A DNA stretch of 64,000 bases, from positions 124,001-188,000 of the forward strand of contig JANQEK010000007.1 of assembly GCA_028278405.1 (NCBI GenBank), read 5' to 3'. Below, one piece after another: positions 1 to 7,676 of the stretch (its first letter is position 1; each line of letters opens with the position of its first letter). Position numbers and translations under genes: made by a program. The stretch is from Nitrospinaceae bacterium (GTDB lineage: Bacteria > Nitrospinota > Nitrospinia > Nitrospinales > Nitrospinaceae). Below the pieces are notes generated by a model that was not told the origin of the DNA, did no database searches, and saw nothing but the letters and a program-made list of their open reading frames with translations.

Positions 1-986
1 GAGTCAGAAGAAAGGATCTTATTTTCACTCCGGTTTACGATGAATTCGGCTTGTGGCGGCGTATTCTTTTGGTTCATTGAAGAAGCGACAAAGTTCGTCA
101 TCAGGCTTAATCGATCCATGTCTATTTGCTTCAGGCCGTTGCGTGCGCGGGTGGCACAAACCACTATGCCCAGCATTCTTTTTTCATTGGCGATGGGGGC
201 GGCCATGACCGAACCAAAGGAGACCGACGGTTCGTCCTCGGAGAAAACAATCCATGGGTGGTTCAGTGTATTGGGAACCAGCATGGGTTGTCCGTTGTCC
301 AGGCAGGAACCGCAGATTCCGGTTCCGGATTCGACCGTGAGGGGTTTTAATCCCTGGCCCCAGCCTTTACTGTGCGTGATTCGCCCGGTGCCATCGCTTT
401 CAAACCACACTACAGCGGTGGCGTCGCACTGAATCAGGGAGCGCGGGATATGTAGAAAGCGTTCGCTGAGCGCTTTACGGTGCGGGGAATCATTGAGAAA
501 GCGGCACCATTTCATCATCTGCTGAAAGTCGGCAGGTTCTCCGTCGATCCAACTGGGGCTTCTTCTTTCAAGACTCAGATACCAGGCCATCTGATCGGCA
601 AACCCATGGATCAATTTCTGAAGCTTCGGAGTAAAGCTGTAATTTTCTTTTGAGTCGACTACCAGGATGCCTTCCAGTTCACGCCGTACCACGGGGACTA
701 CCATGAGACCTTTGATGTCTTCCGGTTCGGCGTACCATTCGAGGTGCGAAGGATCGGCTCCCATAAAATCATCAACGAGGGAATCCCTGTGCAATGCCGC
801 CTGGCCGAGCAAACCTTCTCCGATGGCATACGTTGCATCGGTTTTTAAATGAGAGCTGAGAGTCAGGTGAGAGCGTAACTTTAGTGTGCCCTCCTCAAGA
901 TTAACTGTGTACAGAGCCGTGGTAAATGCGTCGGCCACATTACTGGTGAGTTCGATCAAATTTGTGAGGGCATTTTTGGAGGACAT
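1..986 (-). CDS. GAF-domain signalling protein, C-terminus cut by window edge
   Basis: Reading leftward from the ATG at 984-986, the frame stays open to base 1, so this is a partial gene with about 328 residues visible. Two GAF-like domains can be seen. The first (about residues 10-145) contains GEGLLGQAAL and a VVPVVRRELEGILVVDS strand. The second (about 190-310) contains ESGTGICGSCLDNGQPMLV and AAPIANEKRMLGIVVC. GAF domains bind small ligands or cyclic nucleotides and usually sense for kinases, cyclases or enhancer-binding proteins. The output domain, if any, lies beyond the edge. No good ribosome binding site precedes the ATG. A 6-bp inverted repeat (1008-1013 with 1020-1025) sits just upstream and might be an operator, but nothing else supports that. 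Confidence 0.8.
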   Translation of the reverse strand, partial: MSSKNALTNLIELTSNVADAFTTALYTVNLEEGTLKLRSHLTLSSHLKTDATYAIGEGLLGQAALHRDSLVDDFMGADPSHLEWYAEPEDIKGLMVVPVVRRELEGILVVDSKENYSFTPKLQKLIHGFADQMAWYLSLERRSPSWIDGEPADFQQMMKWCRFLNDSPHRKALSERFLHIPRSLIQCDATAVVWFESDGTGRITHSKGWGQGLKPLTVESGTGICGSCLDNGQPMLVPNTLNHPWIVFSEDEPSVSFGSVMAAPIANEKRMLGIVVCATRARNGLKQIDMDRLSLMTNFVASSMNQKNTPPQAEFIVNRSENKILSSD

Positions 987-1284
987 AAATTAAAACTTCG
1001 GGCCCGAATTGTTCGTTTAAACAATAAACACCGATCCACTCAAAGTGTGCCCGCTTACGGTGGATTCGCGGAGTTCACCAAAAACCACGGAAGAGTGGCG
1101 TGCCGACTCGACCCAAAAGGGTGGTGAGAACGGATCAGCCCTCCTCTGGATTGTGATTGGAAGAAAAAAGCCTTCTAAAACAAACATTTTAAAGGGTGTT
1201 ACAGCAGGTGTCAATCTTTTTGCAGGCGGTAAAACCCTTTATTTGCTTGAGTTGCGTTAACTATGGGATTAACAATTAAACTCC
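987..1284. other. intergenic region without a convincing gene
   Basis: About 300 bases separate the GAF gene from the tRNA promoter. Short open frames on both strands lack ribosome binding sites and recognisable sequence. It holds the ATTGTT/AACAAT inverted repeat near 1008-1025 and presumably the leftward promoter of the GAF gene. I see nothing else in it. Confidence 0.5.
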
Positions 1285-1314
1285 TTGACAGGAAAGGGGA
1301 GCGGTTACTATACT
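1285..1314 (+). promoter_or_regulatory. sigma-70-type promoter of the tRNA unit
   Basis: A perfect -35 TTGACA at 1285-1290 is followed after 18 bases by TATACT at 1309-1314. Transcription would start near 1321, about 40 bases before tRNA-Val. The position and quality fit a stable-RNA promoter driving both tRNA genes. Confidence 0.75.
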
Positions 1315-1359
1315 TCAACCTTCTTTTTGAGGGTTTCCCGACCCGAAAGGAAAAAAAAT

Positions 1360-1435
1360 GGGCTGATAGCTCAGTTGGGAGAGCATCGGCCTTACAAGCC
1401 GAGGGTCACAGGTTCGAGCCCTGTTCAGCCCACCA
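1360..1435 (+). tRNA. tRNA-Val (anticodon TAC)
   Basis: A full 76-base cloverleaf is present. The acceptor arm GGGCTGA (1360-1366) pairs with TCAGCCC (1425-1431), the D loop carries AGTTGGGAGAGC, the anticodon loop reads CTTACAA (TAC), and the T loop is GGTTCGAGCC. The 3' CCA (1433-1435) is encoded. It is the first gene of a two-tRNA unit. Confidence 0.97.
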
Positions 1436-1537
1436 TTTTTTCTAAAAAGGGAAAGGGGGAGAGCCGGGTCTACAATCGTTCCTCTTGTCAGGATGGTTCT
1501 CTTCCGGTACACTTCCGATTCCAAATAAAACGACCGC

Positions 1538-1614
<77 letters not shown>

Positions 1615-1627
1615 TTTTTCAAAAAAG

Positions 1628-1654
1628 GCCAGCCGTTACAGGCTGGCATTTTTT
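1628..1654 (+). terminator. intrinsic terminator after tRNA-Asp
   Basis: GCCAGCC (1628-1634), a 6-base loop and GGCTGGC (1641-1647) form a perfect 7-bp stem followed by a T-run (ATTTTTT). It closes the tRNA unit. The upstream A-run could also help stop the convergent VIT gene. Confidence 0.85.
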
Positions 1655-1677
1655 ATTTCATCCTTCGTACACTTTAA

Positions 1678-2265
1678 TCAAGAATTGCTGCTGATTAAAA
1701 ATATGATTCCGGCAGTAGCGAGTCCGATAAGAACCGCGCGCAGGCCTGACCACAGCCAGAAAGTTCCGCTGATCCGTCCCAGAAAAATTCCCAGAAAAAG
1801 AATCGTAAGAAAGGAAAAACCGATGCCGGTTTCCAATGGGCCCAGGGGCATTGCCACTCCGATTTTATCCAGCCACAGTGGCATGATGATAAACAGTGAA
1901 ATCAAAAACGGAGACAGACCATTGACAGCCGCGATCACCCAGGGGGTGATTTGACTGGCTCTGCCGTAGTCGGATTCTTCCAGCGGTGATACCAGCGACT
2001 CTTCCAATTCTTTCAATTCTTTTTTTCGTTCCTCGGTTTCGCTGAGATAAGCGCTGGTGAATCCGCTGATGCCCAGAGCAATCGCCGCCCCCAGGCAGGC
2101 GTTGATGACGATCCTCAAGGACGTGTCGCCCCCGGTGTAAAACCCGAGGAGGATACCGAGCATGGTCAGCGCTCCATCGAACCCGTTGGTCACAAAATAA
2201 CGGCGTGCAATCTGTCCCGCCTGACTGAGCTTCCACAGGGATCGGATATTTTGGATCAATGACAT
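1678..2265 (-). CDS. VIT/CCC1-family membrane transporter
   Basis: A 195-residue membrane protein resembling the VIT1/CCC1 (DUF125) family, which moves Fe2+ or Mn2+ in characterised members. The family-like opening RYFVTNGFDGALTMLGILLG carries the conserved D-G near residue 30. About five hydrophobic segments follow, two before a charged cytoplasmic loop (about residues 75-105, rich in Glu/Lys) and three after it. That loop corresponds to the metal-binding domain of plant VIT1 but is short here. The gene lies 33 bp downstream of the DUF211 gene on the same strand and is probably co-transcribed. Family assignment is fairly safe; the metal is inferred. Confidence 0.78.
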   Translation of the reverse strand: MSLIQNIRSLWKLSQAGQIARRYFVTNGFDGALTMLGILLGFYTGGDTSLRIVINACLGAAIALGISGFTSAYLSETEERKKELKELEESLVSPLEESDYGRASQITPWVIAAVNGLSPFLISLFIIMPLWLDKIGVAMPLGPLETGIGFSFLTILFLGIFLGRISGTFWLWSGLRAVLIGLATAGIIFLISSNS

Positions 2266-2298
2266 GAGGCCATTTTATAATCGGGGGGAAACAATTTT

Positions 2299-2574
2299 TC
2301 AGTCGGCAGCGGTTGGCGGGCTGCCTTCGGCATCCACTTCGTCAACACTGTGAATCGTACCACCCATTTTTTTGATGGCTTGGTCGATTTCATCGAAACG
2401 AATATTTTCACTTTCAATCACCACAACAATACTCTCAGTGTTTTCGTCGACTTCTTCCACCCTCAGGTTGACCCGGTAGCCTGGATCAAGATCTGCCAGT
2501 GTTTGGGCAAACTCCAGCGAGCCGGGGTGGTGGGGTTTCAGCACGTCCAGAAGAATTCGTTTTACGATGGCCAT
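2299..2574 (-). CDS. DUF211 family protein
   Basis: A 91-residue protein beginning MAIVKRILLDVLKPHHPGSL, which matches DUF211 (MTH889-like), a ferredoxin-fold family best known from archaea. The pattern of two alpha-beta units is visible: LLDVLKPH, then VNLRVEEVDENTESIVVVIE, then IDQAIKKMGGTIHSVDEVDA. The MTH889 structure suggests a calcium-binding oligomer, but cellular function is not established. It is the first gene of a two-gene unit with the VIT-type transporter, so a role in metal sensing or transport control is a reasonable guess and no more. Confidence 0.8.
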   Translation of the reverse strand: MAIVKRILLDVLKPHHPGSLEFAQTLADLDPGYRVNLRVEEVDENTESIVVVIESENIRFDEIDQAIKKMGGTIHSVDEVDAEGSPPTAAD

Positions 2575-2616
2575 GGAGAATGACTTAAACTTTATTACAG
2601 GATTAATAATGCTACA

Positions 2617-2648
2617 ATTATATAGCGTCAGATATTCCGGAAAATCAA
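2617..2648 (-). promoter_or_regulatory. probable promoter of the DUF211-VIT pair
   Basis: On the minus strand TTGATT (2648-2643) is followed after 18 bases by TATATAAT (2624-2617), about 45 bases before the DUF211 start. The -10 is good and the -35 moderate. Confidence 0.45.
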
Positions 2649-2712
2649 GTTGTTCAATTGTAACCTAAAACCATTATAAACACAGGGTTATCTCTTACTT
2701 TCATCAAATGCT

Positions 2713-3342
2713 ATGGGTTTTTACGAAGATCAGATCCTTCCTCGAGGTATCAACTGGACCATGTGCTGGCCGCGGTTCAGCAAGCTGCGCCAGCAATATC
2801 TTAAGGATGTTGGAGGCAAAGTCTTGGAAGTCGGCTTCGGTTCCGGATTGAACCTGCCGTATTACACCAACCGGGTCACCCACCTTTATGCCCTGGACCC
2901 TTCGCAAGTGGGGCGCCGGTTGGCCGCAAAAAGAATTCGTCAAGTTCCCTTTCCTGTCGAGTTTGTGGAGTTGGAAGGAGAGCGATTTAACTTGCCCGAC
3001 AAATCAGTCGATGCCGTGGTGAGCACCTGGACCCTGTGCACGATTCCTAATCCCGAAGCCGCTTTGAAGGAAATCAAGCGCGTCCTGAATCCCGAAGGGA
3101 GCTATTATTTTCTGGAACACGGACTCAGCCCGGACCGCAGTGTTGCCCGCTTTCAAAACCTGTGGAATCCCATACAGAAATGTTTTGCAGGTGGATGCCA
3201 TGTGAACCGCGAGATTGATTCCCTGATACGAAGCGCGGGTTTTAGAATTTTGGGCTACAAGAGGTTTTATATGGAGGGTCCGAAATTCCTTTCCTACATG
3301 TACGGAGGTGCCGCCTCGCCTCAATTGGTTCCACGAGCCTAG
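2713..3342 (+). CDS. class I SAM-dependent methyltransferase
   Basis: A 209-residue Rossmann-fold methyltransferase. The SAM-binding motif VLEVGFGSGLNLPYY is near residue 37, the acidic strand end LYALDPS near residue 60, and the post-motif STWTLCTIPNPEAALKEIKR near residue 105. Overall layout resembles the METTL7/UbiE-like group that methylates small molecules; the substrate cannot be told. The Cys-His segment KCFAGGCHVNREID is typical of METTL7-like proteins. It stands alone between the DUF211 promoter region and the PhoB-like gene. No clear ribosome binding site precedes the ATG. Confidence 0.85.
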   Translation: MGFYEDQILPRGINWTMCWPRFSKLRQQYLKDVGGKVLEVGFGSGLNLPYYTNRVTHLYALDPSQVGRRLAAKRIRQVPFPVEFVELEGERFNLPDKSVDAVVSTWTLCTIPNPEAALKEIKRVLNPEGSYYFLEHGLSPDRSVARFQNLWNPIQKCFAGGCHVNREIDSLIRSAGFRILGYKRFYMEGPKFLSYMYGGAASPQLVPRA

Positions 3343-3413
3343 GAAATATCTAATTAAAATCTAACAATCTCGCTGTTCAATGGTAAATTATAACCGAAAA
3401 CAGGGAGAACGCG

Positions 3414-4103
3414 ATGCCCACCGAAAAAATCCTGGTCGTTGAAGACGAGGAAAATATTCAAGAACTCATTCGATACAACTTAGTCAAAGAAGGCTATCAG
3501 GTTAACTGTGCCCTCAGTGGAGAAAAAGGGTTGGAAGCCGCCCGTACCGAAAACCCCGATCTGGTGCTCCTGGACTTGATGCTTCCCGGCCTCGATGGTC
3601 TGGATGTCTGCAAGGAACTGAAGCGCGACGCGGTCACCCAGGGAATTGCGGTCATTATGGTTACCGCCAAGGGAGATGAGACTGACATTGTCACCGGGCT
3701 GGAACTGGGAGCGGATGATTATGTGGTCAAACCGTTTAGTCCAAAAATTCTATTAAGCCGTGTAAAGGCGGTGCTTCGTCGCAGAAATTCTTCGGAAGAG
3801 GAGGATGGGGATGTGATTCAGATCAATGATCTGGTCATTCATCCCGGTCGCCATGAGGCTCTGCTGGAAAACAAAAAACTTGATTTAACCTTCACTGAAT
3901 TCCGCATCCTTCAGACGTTGGCTTCCCGGCCCGGCTGGGTCTTTACCCGTGGACAGATTGTTGATAAGGTCCGTGGCGAGGACCATGCGGTCACCGACCG
4001 CTCGGTGGATTTTCAGATCGTAGGCCTGCGCCGGAAGTTAGGTAGTTACTCCGAGTATATTGAAACTGTAAGAGGAGTGGGATACCGGTTCCAGGAATCG
4101 TGA
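3414..4103 (+). CDS. PhoB/OmpR-type response regulator
   Basis: A 229-residue response regulator. The receiver domain spans about residues 5-118, with the acidic pocket EDE at 10-12, phospho-acceptor D54 in VLLDLMLPG, the Thr of MVTAKG and the Lys of VVKPFSP. A winged-helix DNA-binding domain (about 130-226) ends in the typical VRGVGYRF. It overlaps the histidine-kinase gene at its stop codon and forms a two-component pair with it. The order and the kinase architecture resemble PhoB-PhoR, but no pst or phoU genes are nearby, so phosphate control is only suggested. Confidence 0.93.
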   Translation: MPTEKILVVEDEENIQELIRYNLVKEGYQVNCALSGEKGLEAARTENPDLVLLDLMLPGLDGLDVCKELKRDAVTQGIAVIMVTAKGDETDIVTGLELGADDYVVKPFSPKILLSRVKAVLRRRNSSEEEDGDVIQINDLVIHPGRHEALLENKKLDLTFTEFRILQTLASRPGWVFTRGQIVDKVRGEDHAVTDRSVDFQIVGLRRKLGSYSEYIETVRGVGYRFQES

Positions 4104-5890
4104 TGTTTCGAAAAACGTTGCACAGGCAACTGTACCTTTCCTACCTGTTGGTTACCCTGTTCTCCCTCGGGGCCATCGGTTGGTATACCATCAACGCTCT
4201 TCAAGATTTTTACTATCAACAGACTTCTGCAGACCTGGAATCCCGTACCCGTTTGGTTCAACAGCAGGTGTCCCACCACTTCGCGTCCGGTAACGTTCCC
4301 GCACTGAAACGTCTGGCGGAAACTCTGGGACAACCCAGAGCTCAACGGGTGACTTTGATTCTTCCCGATGGAACGGTTGTCGGGGACTCTGAAGAAACTC
4401 CGTCCCGAATGGATAGTCACGCAGACCGTCCCGAAGTGAAGGAGGCTTTAACGGGAGCAACAGGGTCGTCGGTCCGCTATAGCAGAACGATGAAATCCAA
4501 TTTGATGTATGTTGCCCTTGCCGTTAAGCAAGACGCTCAACCGATAGGTGTCGTCCGCCTGTCCATTCCTCTGACCCTCATTGATGAAACGTTGAGGGAA
4601 ATACTGTGGAAAATTGTCCTCGCCGGCCTGTTGATTGCTCTGGCTGCGACACCCGTCAGCCTTTATATTTCCAACCGTATCAGTCGGCCTCTTTCCCAGA
4701 TGAAGGACACTGCCGAGCGGTTTGCATCCGGACAATTGAATTCGCGCATTCAGGTGGAAGGTCCTGACGATGTGATCCGTCTGGCTGAAGCGCTCAATAT
4801 CATGGCCGCTCAATTGGACGACCGCATTCACACCGTTACCGCTCAGCGCAACGAACAGGAGGCGATTTTGTCCAGTATGGTGGAAGGTGTGATCGCTGTG
4901 GATTCCGGTGAAACCGTACTCAGCCTCAATCAAGCTGCCGCCAGACTTCTGGATGTTTCCAATGGTTTTGCTTCGGGGCAGCCGGTGGCCATGGTGATGC
5001 GAAATACCCAGTTACAGAAGTTCGTCAAAAAAGCGCTCGCCAGTTCGGAAACGGTCGAGGAAGATATTGTGTTTCATCGGGAAGAGAATGAACAGGTTCT
5101 TCACCTGATCGGAACGTCTCTCAAGGATTTCAAGCAGACTCCTATTGGTGCGGTGATCGTGGTGAACGATGTTACACGCTTGAAACGATTGGAATCCATG
5201 CGCCGCGATTTTGTCGCCAATGTTTCCCACGAACTCAAAACACCCATCACATCCATTAAAGGATTTGTCGAAACCCTGTTGGGCGGTGCCATGGATAAAC
5301 CGGAAGACAGCAAACGGTTTCTGGGAATTGTCGCCAGCCAGGCGGACCGTCTCAATGCCATTATCAACGATCTGCTCAGTTTGTCGCAGTTGGAGCAGGA
5401 TGCGGAGAAAGTGAATATTGTTTTTGAGGAAAGTGCTCTGAAGCCGGTTCTCGAAATGGCGATCCAGGCCTGCGCGCCCAAAGCGTTGGAGAAAACCGTT
5501 CGCGTCGATCTGAAATGCACGAACCAGGTTGCAGCCCGAATCAATCCTCAATTGCTGGAACAGGCGGTCATTAACCTGGTGGATAATGCCATCAAGTACA
5601 GTCTGCCTTCCACGAATGTTTGTGTAGATGTTTCTACTGGAAAGAAGGGAGTTGTTGTAGCGGTGATTGATGAAGGCCGCGGCATCGCGAAAGAGCATTT
5701 CCCGCGTTTGTTTGAGCGGTTCTACCGGGTGGACCAGGACCGGAGCCGCGAAATGGGAGGTACCGGGCTGGGTCTCGCCATCGTTAAACACATCGCCCAG
5801 GTACACGGTGGCAGCGTCAGTGTGGACAGTCTCGTGGGCAAGGGCAGTACCTTCCGTATCCATTTACCCGCCCTCCGCAATTCCGAGTAA
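4103..5890 (+). CDS. PhoR-like sensor histidine kinase
   Basis: A membrane histidine kinase of about 595 residues. In order it has TM1 (about 10-30), an extracytoplasmic sensor of about 135 residues, TM2 (about 165-190), HAMP, a PAS domain (about 250-360), HisKA with His376 in VSHELKTPITS, and a HATPase domain with the N-box NLVDNAIKYS, DEGRGI and GGTGLGLAI. The ATG at 4103 overlaps the regulator stop (TGATG) and follows AGGAA at a good distance; a GTG at 4100 is possible. The partner is the adjacent OmpR-type regulator. It is larger than E. coli PhoR because of the periplasmic sensor, as in many non-enteric PhoR proteins. Confidence 0.92.
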   Translation: MFRKTLHRQLYLSYLLVTLFSLGAIGWYTINALQDFYYQQTSADLESRTRLVQQQVSHHFASGNVPALKRLAETLGQPRAQRVTLILPDGTVVGDSEETPSRMDSHADRPEVKEALTGATGSSVRYSRTMKSNLMYVALAVKQDAQPIGVVRLSIPLTLIDETLREILWKIVLAGLLIALAATPVSLYISNRISRPLSQMKDTAERFASGQLNSRIQVEGPDDVIRLAEALNIMAAQLDDRIHTVTAQRNEQEAILSSMVEGVIAVDSGETVLSLNQAAARLLDVSNGFASGQPVAMVMRNTQLQKFVKKALASSETVEEDIVFHREENEQVLHLIGTSLKDFKQTPIGAVIVVNDVTRLKRLESMRRDFVANVSHELKTPITSIKGFVETLLGGAMDKPEDSKRFLGIVASQADRLNAIINDLLSLSQLEQDAEKVNIVFEESALKPVLEMAIQACAPKALEKTVRVDLKCTNQVAARINPQLLEQAVINLVDNAIKYSLPSTNVCVDVSTGKKGVVVAVIDEGRGIAKEHFPRLFERFYRVDQDRSREMGGTGLGLAIVKHIAQVHGGSVSVDSLVGKGSTFRIHLPALRNSE

Positions 5891-5894
5891 ACGG

Positions 5895-6503
5895 TTACCG
5901 CGCGTTACGAACGGCGCGTACACCCCCGTTGGTGCACATGGACAACCGCCGTACGTTGGAAAATCCTTTCACAAAATAATAGGACGGAGCACAGCAATCC
6001 GCGAGGTCGGTATCCTGCTTTTCTCCGGACCAGTACCAATACGCCGCACCGTCTGCGAACATTTTATCCAGATGCAGGGGATTCTCCGGATCATGGTCCC
6101 AGGCCATGACGTTTTCGATGGTGTCATCATAGATTCCGTACAACTCCATCGTGGTGGGCATGCGCCAGTCGGTGTAGCCGCCCGTCTTGAGCCCTTTGAC
6201 GTATTCATAGGACTGATACCAATTTAAACATTGTCCCAGGTCAGCATAGCTGTCCTTCTGGGTCCACATCAATCCCTGTTGATCCGTAAGCGTGCCGTCG
6301 TGATTGTCAGTGAGATGAACTTTTGATTTGGGCGGCGGCGGGGGGACGTACTGCGGCGCTTCGTAAGGCTTGTCGTGAACATAATTGCTGACATCTGCAA
6401 ACATTACGGATGGGGAAAACAGAAGTCCATAAATTACCGCAACCCACCATAACTGAGGACTCAAACGATAAGATTTACGAAATGTTTTGCGGTAGAGCAT
6501 CAT
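5895..6503 (-). CDS. secreted DUF1566 (Lcl C-terminal-like) protein
   Basis: About 202 residues. An N-terminal hydrophobic segment (about 16-38) ending near SVMFADV looks like a signal peptide or anchor, followed by a Pro-rich linker (YVPPPPPKSK). The rest is a DUF1566/Lcl_C domain: DNHDGTLTDQQGLMWTQK, then TGGYTDWRMPTTMEL, then YWYWSGEKQ and a C-terminal GGVRAVRN. This domain is common in secreted and surface proteins and its function is unclear. The ATG at 6503 follows GTGAG; an in-frame GTG lies at 6509. A TATAAT (6539-6534, minus) lies just upstream. The gene converges on the PhoR-like kinase with only 4 bases between them. Confidence 0.78.
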   Translation of the reverse strand: MMLYRKTFRKSYRLSPQLWWVAVIYGLLFSPSVMFADVSNYVHDKPYEAPQYVPPPPPKSKVHLTDNHDGTLTDQQGLMWTQKDSYADLGQCLNWYQSYEYVKGLKTGGYTDWRMPTTMELYGIYDDTIENVMAWDHDPENPLHLDKMFADGAAYWYWSGEKQDTDLADCCAPSYYFVKGFSNVRRLSMCTNGGVRAVRNAR

Positions 6504-6575
6504 CAGCACTCACAATTTGTGGGCGATGTTTTTATTATATCTGAATTTTTAAATTGGTTTCAGGATTATTAATTT

Positions 6576-7676
6576 TTACATTCGGCCTTTGGAACGAATT
6601 TTCTTAAATAGAGGAATCAATCGCCGTGTGAACTCGGTAGAATCTTTTTTATTGAGATGAGACCATTCGGGGCAATCGAAGTCGGTGAGTTGCGGGTAAT
6701 CTTCAAAATGAATACCGGGAGCTGCGGTGATTGTTAGAAGCCGGTCCCAAATCTGAGTACGAGGCGTGTATTTGTTTTCGAGCGCTCGCAATTCCCCGGT
6801 TGAGGGTAGTCGTAAAAAAACCACTTTCCCGCCGCGTGTGCGGATTTTATCCACCGCTTTCTTGGTTCTATCGAAAATACGTTTATCCGCCTTTTGATGC
6901 TCGGCTTTTTGCTCCTCCGGGCTTTGTCCCTTGTTTGGCGGCGGCGGTGAAAACAAGGGCAGCCAGATTTGTTGGATGCGCTTTTGCAGTGCCATTGTTT
7001 TTTCAGCGAAATCGGTCATGCCTCCCTGTCGCTCTTCATCTACGGTATGAAAATGAGGTGGAAGAGTTGGCGGCACTTTCACCTGCTCACGGTTTGGGGG
7101 ATTCCACCTCAATAGAAGTTGGTTGAGGGTCAGGTCTTCCTTGTTCAAAAACGCCAGTCTGCGTTCCAGAATGCGCGCGATATAGTGTCCGGCTTTTTGA
7201 GTGGGACTCCAATCGCGGTAGCGGTCCAGATGTTTCTTAGAAGCTGCCACCAGTGGGCCTCCCGGGGCCATAAACAGCTTCGGCACCACACCGACAATCA
7301 CGGTTCCGGAAAATTTCGGATGATCCGCCAAGTCCTCCAGGTAAGCAAGTGGATTGGTCCCGACAGTCGCCAGTTGCACCGGGCGTTCTCCCATCTCCTG
7401 TTCATACACATCCATATCGAAATCAAAAAGCATGCGGGACGAACCGATCAATACGGTTCGGTCCGGTTCTGCATCCAGCACGATACGGCGGCTAGCCCAC
7501 AAGTCGGTGGAGTCATTAATAGAGGGTTCATAACCCAGGCTTCGGCAATACAGTTCCCATCCCAGAGTCATGACTGCAGTGATCACCACACTGAATAGTG
7601 CGAGCAGCATCCAATGATGCTTGGGAATGATTCTCTTCAACTCGTAGGTTTCAAAACTGGAAGTAGATGAAGGCAT
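6576..7676 (-). CDS. SGNH/DltD-like membrane-anchored protein, MBOAT partner
   Basis: A 366-residue protein with one N-terminal TM segment (about 22-42) and an extracytoplasmic SGNH-like domain. VLIGSSRMLFDFDMD (near residue 96) matches the nucleophile block GxSR, and the C-terminal DCPEWSHLNKKDSTEF supplies an Asp-x-x-His-like pair. Such proteins (AlgJ/AlgX, DltD and related) transfer acyl groups to exported polymers after an MBOAT protein moves them across the membrane. Its start overlaps the MBOAT gene end by 26 bp, with GGAGGGG ahead of the ATG, so they form an operon. The acceptor polymer is unknown; no alginate or teichoic acid genes are nearby. Confidence 0.72.
   Translation of the reverse strand: MPSSTSSFETYELKRIIPKHHWMLLALFSVVITAVMTLGWELYCRSLGYEPSINDSTDLWASRRIVLDAEPDRTVLIGSSRMLFDFDMDVYEQEMGERPVQLATVGTNPLAYLEDLADHPKFSGTVIVGVVPKLFMAPGGPLVAASKKHLDRYRDWSPTQKAGHYIARILERRLAFLNKEDLTLNQLLLRWNPPNREQVKVPPTLPPHFHTVDEERQGGMTDFAEKTMALQKRIQQIWLPLFSPPPPNKGQSPEEQKAEHQKADKRIFDRTKKAVDKIRTRGGKVVFLRLPSTGELRALENKYTPRTQIWDRLLTITAAPGIHFEDYPQLTDFDCPEWSHLNKKDSTEFTRRLIPLFKKIRSKGRM

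Noticed and set aside
1008-1025. ATTGTT/AACAAT inverted repeat as an operator
   Set aside because: Only 6 bp per arm in an AT-rich region; it occurs once and no regulator gene is beside it.
3355-3413. Pho box upstream of the PhoB-like gene
   Set aside because: CTGTTCAATGG resembles half of a Pho box, but the second CTGTCAT-like repeat at the right spacing is missing.
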